Origin: BS750m-G57 sp964607575
GTDB lineage: Bacteria > Planctomycetota > Phycisphaerae > SM23-33
DNA: 64,000 nucleotides
Assembly (NCBI GenBank): GCA_964607575.1
Contig: CAZSLS010000010.1
Location: 4,032-68,031, forward strand
Direction of reading: 5' to 3'
The notes beneath the pieces are model-generated. The model was not told the DNA's origin, did no database searches, and worked only from the letters and a program-made list of their open reading frames with translations. Of this stretch, positions 27,978 to 36,213 are shown piece after piece. The stretch's first letter is position 1, and every line of letters starts with the position of its first letter. The position numbers were made by a program, and so were the translations under genes.

Positions 27978-28030
27978 TCAATTATCCTTTGCCGGATGGG
28001 TGGCCGGAATCCGTTGTTCAAGCCATCTTC
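27978..28030 (-). pseudogene. Remnant of a second copy of the SIR2-operon membrane gene 3' end
   Basis: The minus frame reads EQRIPATHPAKDN then stop. The intact gene at 28923-29447 ends EQRMPATQPAKETLIR. An in-frame stop lies just upstream, so only the tail survives. Confidence 0.5.
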
Positions 28031-28044
28031 TGGATCACCTGATG

Positions 28045-28926
28045 TTATATTATCGCTGACATGCTGTCCCTAAGAAAACTCAAGGTTGGGTGATTACCAA
28101 GGCCCAGTTCAATGGATCCCTCAAAGTAGTCTTCAACCTGTTTTCTATTTCCCAATTCGTATGCGGTTCCGTGGATACTCTTTCCATCACGAATCTCTCT
28201 CATGCGAAGTCGGCTCAAGTTCTGTTCATCATATCCAAACCCAAGGAAGAGAATATTGCTGGCTTTGCTCATCAGTTCAAAGGCTTCCACGAACTCCTGG
28301 GATTTGTCGAGTTCCAAATCTGATACGATACGAATGCCTTTAGACGCCTCCTTAATGAGGGCAGTATCATCGTGGAATCCATAGCGAAGTTCCGGATAAG
28401 GACCAAGCTGGCCGTGAACGTGGACAATGGGAATACGCGCCAACTTCTCCTTCGCTGACTCAAGTAGTTCTCCCTCAAGTGTGGTCTCGACGGTATGGTG
28501 CAGATAGTATTCGAGCGACCTGTCGTAATTGAACGTGACGATCGACAGGGGCGGAACAGGGATGCGTGGATCGTCAAGATGTAGTCGATGGTAGAAATAC
28601 TGATACCAATCCTTGGGAGGAAAGAGACTGGTGTATGTTTCGCAGGGGGCCAGGACCATCGCGATGGCAAATCGTCCGATGTCGTTGAGGCTGGGGCGCA
28701 GGGTCAGGATAGCATCAATCGTGCTATGTGGTGATACAATAAGAACGTCTACAAACTCGGAAATCAGATCCTCCCCGTATCCAGAGTTCGCGTACTGTTT
28801 ACGCGTAGTGGTTTTCTTATTCAGGAACTGCTCAAGCATTCGGTTTTTGAGTTTGGGTCCCAAGGGGTAACCGTACGGGTGGCTAGCTCCTGCACCCAGA
28901 ATCAGGACTGTGGGTTCATTGATCAT
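28045..28926 (-). CDS. SIR2-like NAD-binding protein (first copy)
   Basis: ATG 28926 overlaps the stop of the upstream membrane gene (ATGA) and places the Rossmann motif at the N-terminus, giving 293 residues. Motifs: VLILGAGASHPYGYPLG (NAD loop), TFNYDRSLEYYL (expected Asn region), PIVHVHGQLG (expected catalytic His), and LFLGFGYDEQNLSRL. The family is the SIR2-like domain used as an NADase in several phage-defence systems such as Thoeris and DSR. Translationally coupled to a coiled-coil membrane protein. A defence role is inference from family and context. Confidence 0.85.
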   Translation of the reverse strand: MINEPTVLILGAGASHPYGYPLGPKLKNRMLEQFLNKKTTTRKQYANSGYGEDLISEFVDVLIVSPHSTIDAILTLRPSLNDIGRFAIAMVLAPCETYTSLFPPKDWYQYFYHRLHLDDPRIPVPPLSIVTFNYDRSLEYYLHHTVETTLEGELLESAKEKLARIPIVHVHGQLGPYPELRYGFHDDTALIKEASKGIRIVSDLELDKSQEFVEAFELMSKASNILFLGFGYDEQNLSRLRMREIRDGKSIHGTAYELGNRKQVEDYFEGSIELGLGNHPTLSFLRDSMSAII

Positions 28927-29447
28927 CTTATCAACGTCTCCTTCGCCGGTTGGGTGGCCGGCATGCGTTGTTCGATGCGTTCGAGGATTCTGAGCTGCCG
29001 GTGTTCCCAGTTGTTGCTGGATGTAAGGGCGAGCGTTCCGATGACCAAAGAGGCGATAATACCCACGATCACGAGCCATGTTGCGATCTTGGCGGATTTT
29101 GCGGCTTCGACCGCCATATCCTTGGAGTGTTCCGCCATCTCTTGAGAGCTTCGGGCCAGGGCTTCGGATTGTTTAAGCGATTCGGCGTTGAGGCGCCGTT
29201 GCTGTTCAGCGAGTGTTATCGAGAGTACTGAATGAAGTAGCTGAGCGTAGGTGGGGTGGGCACGTTCGAAGGCAAAGGATAGATCATTTCCGGCGATGGA
29301 CGCGATACGCTCCAACTCGCCATCGTGGGCTTTTGACGGAAAGTGTCTTCCTTCTTCTTTGATCACTTTCAGTATTACGAGGACGTCTCCTGTTCCCTGT
29401 CCGGGCTGATACTCCGGTTGTTGATCTGCCTCCGTCATCTCCGCCAT
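28923..29447 (-). CDS. Coiled-coil, single-pass membrane protein
   Basis: This 174-residue protein has a small N-terminal domain (about 20-85) and a predicted coiled coil (about 85-120, RRLNAESLKQSEALARSSQE). A transmembrane helix lies near 123-145 (ATWLVIVGIIASLVIGTLAL), with a short tail after it. Its stop overlaps the SIR2 start. It may anchor or sense for the SIR2 effector at the membrane; that is inference. No family recognised. Confidence 0.75.
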   Translation of the reverse strand: MAEMTEADQQPEYQPGQGTGDVLVILKVIKEEGRHFPSKAHDGELERIASIAGNDLSFAFERAHPTYAQLLHSVLSITLAEQQRRLNAESLKQSEALARSSQEMAEHSKDMAVEAAKSAKIATWLVIVGIIASLVIGTLALTSSNNWEHRQLRILERIEQRMPATQPAKETLIR

Positions 29448-29470
29448 ATCTCTGTACTCCCGTTTAGAGT

Positions 29471-29581
29471 CTATACTATTGAGCCAACATACGCATCGGT
29501 GTCTTGGATTTGGGTCTGTGCGTCCTTCACACCGTTTACGATTTGCTGCAGTGTTGACGAAATAAACTCTTGAAGTTCCAT
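29471..29581 (-). CDS. 36-residue ORF, start of a larger family
   Basis: Reads MELQEFISSTLQQIVNGVKD and ends AYVGSIV. A good GGGAGAT ribosome site precedes the ATG. The opening resembles the start of longer (roughly 100-residue or more) hypothetical proteins with a QEFI..TL.QI..GV..AQ pattern, so this may be a truncated gene. It is the first ORF of the minus SIR2 operon (23 bp before the next gene). Shorter than typical gene-calling cut-offs. Confidence 0.45.
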   Translation of the reverse strand: MELQEFISSTLQQIVNGVKDAQTQIQDTDAYVGSIV

Positions 29582-29802
29582 TGGTTCTTATCTCCCGTTG
29601 CTTTCTTGGTGGACTACACCTGATAGAATACCGTGTCGGACGATCTAGTCAATGGTAATATCAATTACATTCGGTCTGTGTGAAGTCGCAGTTTCAAACA
29701 GCGATCCATAATACCCGTCGTCAGACAGGTTGCAGACCGCCGGTTGGTTACGTATGATCTGAATATTCGCTTAGGGTGTTTTCACCGTTCGGGAGATACG
29801 GT

Positions 29803-30780
29803 ATGATCGAGAAGAAGACGGTATTAGTATTGGGGGCTGGCGCAAGTATGCACCTAAAGTTCCCAAGCGGTGAAGAGCTAATAGGCAAGATACTGAGCAA
29901 TCTGGAGAACCTTGACCCTGCGTGTGGGGATCGTGCCAAGGAACTGGTGTCGCTGGAATACACAATGGAGGAACTGATACCGTTTCGCGATGCGCTACAG
30001 CACTGTGGGCTTCAATCTATTGACGCATTCTTGGAACGCAGACCCGAATTCATTGACCTCGGAAAAGCTGCGATAGCGCAGGCTCTCATTCCGTCCGAAA
30101 ACGCTGAATATCCATGGGACCACAGCGGGCAGTGGGGTCCGCGAGAGGATAACTGGTATACCCATCTTTATGGAAAGATGGGCGGTAGCTTTGAAGAGTT
30201 CGGGAGCAATGAGCTGTCTGTTATAACCTACAACTATGATCGATCTCTGGATTTCTATCTCCTGCGTTGTCTCGAGAATACGTATGGCAAAGACGCGTCT
30301 GAATGCTGGGAGGCTCTCTCTGCAATACCGATCATTCATCTGCATGGCCAACTAGGAAGTCTGTCTCCCGATGCAGATAATTACAGGCCATACGGCAGGA
30401 CACTCGACCCTGAAGCAATCAAGATATGTGCTTCATCCATCAAGATCATAAGCGAGGATATCGACTCCTATCCGCAGTTCAAAGAAGCGCACAAACTGTT
30501 GGCCATGGCGGAGCAAATATTCTTTCTGGGGTTTGGATACCATGAGGACAACCTGAAACGATTGCGGCTCGACGGAATTGCGGAAACCCGAAGGCAATTA
30601 GTCCTGTCGGGGGAACTCCCAAGTGATCTGGAACTTCCGATCACAGGGGGAACCAGATTCGGACTTACCGATCGTGAATGGAACAGTATCACTCGGAGGG
30701 TTACGCCGAGCCCATCTGGGCAATCGCACCGAACCTATAAAATTCTCGCTTACCTTCGAGAAGCGGTGGATTGGGACTAG
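29803..30780 (+). CDS. SIR2-like NAD-binding protein (second copy)
   Basis: ATG 29803 follows GGGAG by 7 bp and gives 325 residues. It is clearly a paralogue of the first copy: VLVLGAGASMHLKFPSGEEL, ITYNYDRSLDFYL, PIIHLHGQLG, and FFLGFGYHEDNLKRLRL. It is divergently transcribed from a shared 220-bp spacer. It has a longer C-terminal region than the first copy, and no membrane partner follows it. Probably part of the same accessory module. Confidence 0.85.
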   Translation: MIEKKTVLVLGAGASMHLKFPSGEELIGKILSNLENLDPACGDRAKELVSLEYTMEELIPFRDALQHCGLQSIDAFLERRPEFIDLGKAAIAQALIPSENAEYPWDHSGQWGPREDNWYTHLYGKMGGSFEEFGSNELSVITYNYDRSLDFYLLRCLENTYGKDASECWEALSAIPIIHLHGQLGSLSPDADNYRPYGRTLDPEAIKICASSIKIISEDIDSYPQFKEAHKLLAMAEQIFFLGFGYHEDNLKRLRLDGIAETRRQLVLSGELPSDLELPITGGTRFGLTDREWNSITRRVTPSPSGQSHRTYKILAYLREAVDWD

Positions 30781-31103
30781 AACTTGAAATATATGAGGAT
30801 TTGAAACGGGTGCCGCGGGGTTTTCAATCACCCTCCGTTCGGAGGGCTCTGGGGGTAAGAGAACGCATGGTCCCAAGGCTCATCCTTCGGAATCGCCGCT
30901 GGGCTACGTTGAGTCACCCTTCGACGGGGCTCAGGGCTCCACGGCGGCGGCGAAAACCGTCGCTCCGCTGTACAGCCAGTTGCCAGTAATCAGTCGTCAG
31001 TAATCAGTGAACGGCAAAACCGTCGCTCCGCGACAAGTGAAAGCGGTAATCCGCCGCCGGCGGACCCGCACTCCAAATTACGGCGAAACGGTCGCTGACG
31101 CAC
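30781..31103. other. Repeat-rich intergenic region
   Basis: No gene is seen. It holds a CCCTCCG-TT-CGGAGGG hairpin (30831-30846), a CCCTTCGACGGGGCTCAGGG element, a direct repeat CAGTAATCAGT (two copies near 30983-31010) and the inverted dispersed repeat below. Confidence 0.6.
31013..31077 (-). repeat. Dispersed repeat, right (inverted) copy
   Basis: The reverse complement begins TTTGGAGTGCGG and ends GTCGCGGAGCGACGGTTTTGCC, matching 27915-27970 over both conserved blocks. Confidence 0.6.
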
Positions 31104-32915
31104 TCAGCGTTCGTTTATCTTCCAATCTGCCCCTTCCTTTATGATTCGCAGTCCGGGGGTCTCCTTTCCCTTATGGACGACTGATACTGTTCCTTTCTCC
31201 TCGTTGCCTTTGAACTCGAAGGTGAACTCGTTGAGTTTGTAATCGCCAAACTCCTTCTTGAAGACCTCTTGGTATGCCTTCAGGACTTTGTCCCATCCCA
31301 TTTCACCATGCTTTGTTTGCATTCTCTGAGAGAACACGGCCTTGAGTTGGGTCTTGTCGCCGTTTTTAGTGGCCTGGAGCCAGGCGAATACCGGGCGGGC
31401 TTGGGGGATTATCTGGGCGGCCTTGGCGGAAACGTCGGTCCCGCCGAAACTGAACGAATACAGCTTCGATTCCCGCAGTTCGAATTTCAACCGGATCTCG
31501 CTGCCTTTAAGCTTCGTCAGCGAGAAACCGTCTTTCCACTCGATCACCGCATCCGTAACCGTCTTCGTCACCAACTTCCCTTCGCCCAGTTGCTTCCCGT
31601 CTTTATCGAAGACCGTCGTCTTCACGAAGCCCGACGGGGCGATGTCGGCGGAGATGTTTAGTGTTCCCGTTACGGCGGTGACAGCCTTGGTTGTCAGGGA
31701 ACCGGTCTTGTTGCTCCCGCCTTCTATCTGTTCGTATCCGGCGAAACCGTCGGGGCGGAGTTTGGCCAGGCAGAAAAATCCGTTACGCCACGCCATGAAT
31801 CTCCCGTCATTGGCGCCGTAGTAGAGGATGATTTCATCCTTCCGGATGATCGGCTTGGATGCGAAGATGCAGCCCCAGTCGTAGTCGCCCATCCGGCGGG
31901 AGTTGGCGATCAGCGGTTGGCCCGGTTGGATGCGGTGCCATTTCTTGCTGTCGGAGCTCCATGCCAGTTCGCACCATTGCTTGCTGGCCTTGATGTCGAA
32001 CAGTCCGACCATCCCGATGTAGACGCCGGCGTGGGGGGCTACGATCATGTCGTGGATCTGCATGCGGGCGTCGAGGCCCATGATGGCGGGCGTGACTTTG
32101 GACCATTTGAGGAAATCGGACGATTCAGATCTGACCTTCTGGCGCTGTCCGGAGCCGCCGTAACGGCCCTTGGTTTTCGCCCCGCCCCAGCCGCGCGTGA
32201 TCAGCACGTATTTCTTGAGGTCCTCGTCCCACCATATCGATTGGTTCGTGTCGCCGCGGTCGATCGAGCCGGCATTGAGTTTTTTGCCCCAGTTGATCCC
32301 GTCGGCGGAGAACCATACGGCGCTGTTGCGCGACTGGGGGTGGATGGCCTTGTAGCGCTTTTTGGGGTCTTTTTCGTGGAGATCCTTCATTACGGCTACA
32401 CCGTGGGGGTAGTTGATGACGATGTTGTTCTTCTTGCTACCGTTGAAGTCGATCACGCCGAGCTGCGGTTTGGTCCACTTGATACCGTCTTTTGAGGTCG
32501 CATAGCAGACACCGAAGCCGCGGCGGCCTTCGCGCCAGTTGACCCATGCGCGTTTTTCCGATGCCAGGCCCTCGCCGGGGAAGTCGCCCCGCCCGCCGGA
32601 GCTGGTGAATATGCTGTACCAGCATTTCCATATTTTCTCTTCCTGGTCATAAATGACGCTGCAATATGGATTGTCGAAGCGGGGCTCCCAGGGCTTGTCC
32701 TCTTTGAAGAGCGGATTGGCGGGATGTTTGTCGACGACGCCGACGGTCAGCTCGACGTTGACGGTCTTGTCAATTATGCGTGAATCGAGGACGAGGTAGC
32801 GGTCGCGTTTGGTGACGCCGGCCGGCTCGGCCGACGCGGCGGCGGTCAGAGCGGCGCAGATCATGGCCAGGGCCGGGACGGCTGTGGTTTTCGATGTCCA
32901 TTTGTGTGTGATCAT
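31104..32915 (-). CDS. Secreted five-bladed-propeller glycosidase-like protein with C-terminal NTF2-like domain
   Basis: The protein has 603 residues with a signal peptide (1-29). The body has the repeated patterns of GH32/43-like propellers: DNPYCSVIYDQEEKIWKCWY, GVCYATSKDGIKWTKP, and SAVWFSADGINWGK. A beta-sandwich follows (about 405-500), from which the 27752-27878 fragment derives. The last ~75 residues (DKVLKAYQEVFKKEFGDY and TPGLRIIKEGADWKIN) look like an NTF2/DUF4878-type fold. The catalytic acids are not certain, so hydrolase activity is a guess. Confidence 0.7.
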   Translation of the reverse strand: MITHKWTSKTTAVPALAMICAALTAAASAEPAGVTKRDRYLVLDSRIIDKTVNVELTVGVVDKHPANPLFKEDKPWEPRFDNPYCSVIYDQEEKIWKCWYSIFTSSGGRGDFPGEGLASEKRAWVNWREGRRGFGVCYATSKDGIKWTKPQLGVIDFNGSKKNNIVINYPHGVAVMKDLHEKDPKKRYKAIHPQSRNSAVWFSADGINWGKKLNAGSIDRGDTNQSIWWDEDLKKYVLITRGWGGAKTKGRYGGSGQRQKVRSESSDFLKWSKVTPAIMGLDARMQIHDMIVAPHAGVYIGMVGLFDIKASKQWCELAWSSDSKKWHRIQPGQPLIANSRRMGDYDWGCIFASKPIIRKDEIILYYGANDGRFMAWRNGFFCLAKLRPDGFAGYEQIEGGSNKTGSLTTKAVTAVTGTLNISADIAPSGFVKTTVFDKDGKQLGEGKLVTKTVTDAVIEWKDGFSLTKLKGSEIRLKFELRESKLYSFSFGGTDVSAKAAQIIPQARPVFAWLQATKNGDKTQLKAVFSQRMQTKHGEMGWDKVLKAYQEVFKKEFGDYKLNEFTFEFKGNEEKGTVSVVHKGKETPGLRIIKEGADWKINER

Positions 32916-33123
32916 TATTGTGGTACACCATCCCTTTCTGTCCCGATGAAACTGGTAGTTCCCAAACGAACGTGCATCGCGGCCGCTACGGGCCGCTGCG
33001 ATGATTGTATCGCCGATACGCGTGGGATGGCAAGGGCGACGGTGTGGGAATTGGCAACGGCCTGCGTCTTCGTTCGCCGGAGACGTACGACGGGCGTGGA
33101 ACGCCCTGGAATCCGGCTGATCG

Positions 33124-34062
33124 CTATACGCGCCGGCGCCGCCAGAGGGTCACCGCCATGCCGCTCATCAGCATCATCATGGTCGCCGGTTCGGGCGCCT
33201 CGGTGGCGACCAGGGGGGTGTAGTCGGCTCCCGATCCGCCCATGACCTGTGCGGTTGGGTCGTTCGGGATGACGACGGCGACCAGTTCGGCGGTGCTCAG
33301 GAAGTCGACTGTGACGTCGTCGATCGTTCCGCCGCCGTAGTGGATAAAGTAAGGATTCCCGCCCTCCCAGAGATAGAAATTATCCGTCTGTGCCCAGACG
33401 CCCAGTATGGTTCGGATACCGAACGGCGCGCCGTAGGTGAAATTGATGTCGCTCGTCACCGTCGGTCCGCCGGGCGTGGCGGTGATCTGCATGGGGCCCG
33501 GGCTGAGGTTCGCGTAATAATCCAGCACACGGGTCCCGTTGCTGGTGCTGGACGGATTCAGATCGACGAGCAGAGAGAGGTCGGCAAACGCGTCGCTGGC
33601 CACAGGATTACCGCCGGTATCGAGCACTGTGGTCAAGCCGCTGAGATTGAAAGCCAACTGCATCGTTCCCTGCGTACCGGTCAGGGCGGGATTGACTATC
33701 GTCAAGTGATCGTTCCAGAGGGACTGGCTGTTACCGTTGAGGGCGCCGGGATCCCAGAGCCTGATGCGGCTCTTGAGCGTTCCGAAGCTGGCGACGCCTT
33801 CTCCGTCGAGCCATGCCGAGGTGCTGAAGGTAAGGTTGCTGGACCGCAGGTGATCGGGCGAGGTGACCGTAGTCGGCCCGTTGAGTACGTAAGTGTAGGA
33901 GGTGGGATGGTTGCCCGACAGGTTCCCGGTGCTTGTGATACTGGTGTAGTCATCGGCTCCCGGATTCGGGATGGCGCCCGAGGCTTCGATGGCCCCGAAA
34001 GTGACAATCAGTAGTGTGGCGATTACGGCCCCGAGCGTGTTGCGCAATTTGGTGCTCTGCAT
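33124..34062 (-). CDS. PEP-CTERM sorted surface protein
   Basis: ATG 34062 follows GGGAGACG and begins a signal peptide (MQSTKLRNTLGAVIATLL), so the 101 codons upstream are discarded. The 312-residue product is a beta-rich Thr/Ser/Asn protein. It ends APEPATMMMLMSGMAVTLW and an arginine cluster: a full PEP-CTERM sorting signal for exosortase processing. A strong promoter is visible upstream (34268-34296). Confidence 0.88.
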   Translation of the reverse strand: MQSTKLRNTLGAVIATLLIVTFGAIEASGAIPNPGADDYTSITSTGNLSGNHPTSYTYVLNGPTTVTSPDHLRSSNLTFSTSAWLDGEGVASFGTLKSRIRLWDPGALNGNSQSLWNDHLTIVNPALTGTQGTMQLAFNLSGLTTVLDTGGNPVASDAFADLSLLVDLNPSSTSNGTRVLDYYANLSPGPMQITATPGGPTVTSDINFTYGAPFGIRTILGVWAQTDNFYLWEGGNPYFIHYGGGTIDDVTVDFLSTAELVAVVIPNDPTAQVMGGSGADYTPLVATEAPEPATMMMLMSGMAVTLWRRRRV

Positions 34063-34267
34063 GATAACGTCTCCCTTCAGTTTCGCTCTTTTTGAATGTG
34101 CTCCTTGCCAGGGCAACCGCCATCGCCGACGGCGCATCAGTCCGCCAAACGGTTCGGAGGCGCACTGGATGGTAATGCAGGTTCTTCTGCTCTGGGAAGT
34201 GGGGGAGTTGACAATTGCAACCGCCCTCAAAGGCTCATTTCCCAATCCAATGTCAGGCTCATCGAAT

Positions 34268-34296
34268 AATATATGTGGTTTGGGGAGAAATGTCAA
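34268..34296 (-). promoter_or_regulatory. Sigma-70-type promoter of the PEP-CTERM gene
   Basis: On the minus strand TTGACA (34291-34296), a 17-bp spacer, and TATATT (34268-34273). It predicts a leader of about 200 nt before the ATG at 34062. Confidence 0.7.
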
Positions 34297-34574
34297 GACT
34301 TTTCCGACTGAGGGCGTCGGAATTATCCCTCCCGTCTCGAACTTGAAACTCGCCATTTTCGGCAAACGGCGGCCAGGTTCACACTGTCACCAAAATGGGC
34401 TTACCTGTGAACCTCCCAGGCGACAGCCTTAGGCGAGGATTTTGGCATGGTCGGCCTGAAAAGCCTTGAAACTTATGGCGGAATCGCTATCATGCTCGTT
34501 TGCGAGGCCGCTGATATCAGCGGTTTCCGTGCTGCCCTGAATAAAGCAAGACGCTCGAACGAGATTTGCGTTAT
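34297..34574. other. Intergenic region before the tRNA
   Basis: No convincing gene. With 34063-34267, which holds the PEP-CTERM leader and promoter, this is a stretch of about 500 bp. A short minus ORF that would overlap the tRNA was not accepted. Confidence 0.5.
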
Positions 34575-34645
34575 TGGGGATTAGTGTAACGGCAGCACGA
34601 CGGTCTCTGGAACCGTTAGTCAAGGTTCGAATCCTTGATCCCCAG
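34575..34645 (+). tRNA. tRNA-Gln (CTG)
   Basis: Acceptor arms TGGGGAT/ATCCCCA, anticodon arm ACGGT-CTCTGGA-ACCGT with anticodon CTG, and T-arm CAAGG-TTCGAAT-CCTTG. 71 nt with discriminator G, no encoded CCA. Confidence 0.93.
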
Positions 34646-34652
34646 TGCGTAT

Positions 34653-34690
34653 GAGCCCCGAAGGCCCTTTTACTCAGGTCTTCGGGGCTC
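34653..34690. terminator. Hairpin between tRNA and convergent PEP-CTERM gene
   Basis: GAGCCCCGAAG pairs with CTTCGGGGCTC (11-bp stem, 16-nt loop) in the gap between convergent genes. No T-run on either side, so it may be a bidirectional stop or processing site. Confidence 0.5.
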
Positions 34691-34738
34691 TGCTGTTGGT
34701 GGTATTGGAAAACCGGATTCGCCGTGCGGAATCAGCGA

Positions 34739-35353
34739 TCAGCATCTGCATTTGCGTCTGCGGCGTCTTATGGCGAAAAGTGCCCCTGTGGCCAGCAAGA
34801 TCATTGTCGCCGGTTCGGGCGTGAGCGTGACGTCTGATTCGGCGGTGAAAGGTTGCGAGAAGTCGGAGACGCTCGTACTTGGTTTCCAGGTTATGTCAAA
34901 GATTATCCCGTTAGGTCCGAACTCGCTGGCGAAGGTCCCGCCGGTTACGGTGAAGTTGCCCGAGCCGACGAGTACTTCAAAGGGCAGATTAACGGACTCT
35001 TCAACGCCGAAGATGCCGATATCGGCCGTCAGGAGCGTGTTGTTGGCATCGGAGATGGATATCGTACCGCCGGTGAACTCGGCGATAGCCTGCCCGGCGA
35101 CGGACAGGTCGCTCTGGAGGTAAGTTATCAGTGCGAAGTCAACCCCAGTGATCGTATACTGGGAGTTGTCCGACCTTTCGAGGACCAGATCGACGCCGGT
35201 CTGGGCGATGGTAAGCGTGCCCGGGTTTAGCGAGGGCGCATAGAATGTGTCGACCGAATCGACGCTGATCTCATCGATGACTGTGGCGCCGGCCAGCGAG
35301 AGATGACACGATACGACTAGAGCTACGACAAGGGCTTTGGTGAACAATTTCAT
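34739..35353 (-). CDS. PEP-CTERM sorted surface protein
   Basis: This 204-residue protein has a signal peptide (1-23), a beta-rich middle, and the tail TPEPATMILLATGALFAIRR followed by arginines: a PEP-CTERM sorting signal. GGAGGCCGAAG precedes the start. Small, Thr/Ser-rich substrate-type protein; a surface or matrix role is likely. No exosortase is in the window. Confidence 0.88.
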   Translation of the reverse strand: MKLFTKALVVALVVSCHLSLAGATVIDEISVDSVDTFYAPSLNPGTLTIAQTGVDLVLERSDNSQYTITGVDFALITYLQSDLSVAGQAIAEFTGGTISISDANNTLLTADIGIFGVEESVNLPFEVLVGSGNFTVTGGTFASEFGPNGIIFDITWKPSTSVSDFSQPFTAESDVTLTPEPATMILLATGALFAIRRRRRKCRC

Positions 35354-35733
35354 CTTCGGCCTCCTCCGATCCCTCTGCGGGTCGGTTGCCCTCTGCGCCG
35401 GGGTGGTCCGGCAGGCAAGGACGGTTCATGTTTTACGCGGGGGAGTCTCACGGTGGACCACCCGCGCTATGTATTGTCAGTCGGGGGCTACGCGTGTACC
35501 ACCGACCGGCGTGTTTCGACAGGCAATGGAATCCACACCCCGGCGCTTCAGTGAGCAGGGGCGAAGTCCACGGCTTGCGAACCTATTGTGCTACAGGGAA
35601 CGTTAAGATTCAGATCTGGCCTGGGCAAATCGGGCGTGAAAAAAAGCGTCGCCCCGGGCGTCTGTGTTGAGGGGGGGGGAAATGGCGTGTTGGTCTGTAG
35701 GGTGTTTGCTGCAAGAAACTTTCGAGTTAGACC
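35354..35733. other. Intergenic region upstream of the cold-shock gene
   Basis: No gene seen. It contains a hairpin CCGACCC-GCAGA-GGGATCGG (minus strand) in the leader of the PEP-CTERM gene and a nine-G run near 35672. Confidence 0.4.
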
Positions 35734-35764
35734 TTGACAATGGCCGATAGTATTGTGGTATAAT
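35734..35764 (+). promoter_or_regulatory. Promoter of the cold-shock gene
   Basis: Consensus TTGACA (35734-35739) and TATAAT (35759-35764) with a 19-bp spacer. It predicts an unusually long leader of about 160 nt, as in cspA mRNAs whose leader responds to temperature. Confidence 0.7.
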
Positions 35765-35932
35765 TCTTGTGGATTAACATATGTTGGGCACGGCGGGTAG
35801 TTCGTGGAATAGGTTTCATGTCCCGTCAGTACGTCAGCAGCCGCTTTAGTTGCGGGGCGGTTTGGCCCGCAGCGTTGTTCGCGGTGGTTTTCGACAGACC
35901 CGGCGTGTTAGTTTGCATTAAGGAGCCTCAGC

Positions 35933-36133
35933 ATGGCTACTGGCAAGGTGAAGTGGTTTAACGACTCAAAAGGTTTTGGTTTTATCGAGGCTGATGACGG
36001 TACGGATGTATTCGTTCACTACAGCGACATTCAAAATGAAGGGTTCAAGTCTCTCTCTGAAGGCGACAGTGTAAGCTTTGAAGTCGTTCAGGGAGATAAA
36101 GGTCCTCGCGCTTCAAACGTAGCGAAGACCTGA
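35933..36133 (+). CDS. csp: Cold-shock protein
   Basis: This 66-residue single CSD domain starts MATGKVKWFNDSKGFGFIE and contains the RNP1 KGFGFIE and RNP2 DVFVHYS motifs. It binds single-stranded RNA and DNA and acts as an RNA chaperone. A textbook promoter and long leader precede it, and AAGGAG lies before the ATG. Monocistronic by context. Confidence 0.97.
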   Translation: MATGKVKWFNDSKGFGFIEADDGTDVFVHYSDIQNEGFKSLSEGDSVSFEVVQGDKGPRASNVAKT

Positions 36134-36213
36134 GTCTGCACGATCGCCGTTTTTCGCCGTTCGTCAAAGTTTATCCCGGGGGCAGACCTGCCGACCGGTG
36201 GGTTACGCTTCTC

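Noticed and set aside
34429..34623. Minus-strand ORF overlapping the tRNA
   Set aside because: It overlaps a well-formed tRNA-Gln.
35354..35440. Possible c-di-GMP riboswitch in the PEP-CTERM leader
   Set aside because: A hairpin is present, but the conserved core blocks and spacing of the GEMM motif do not match.
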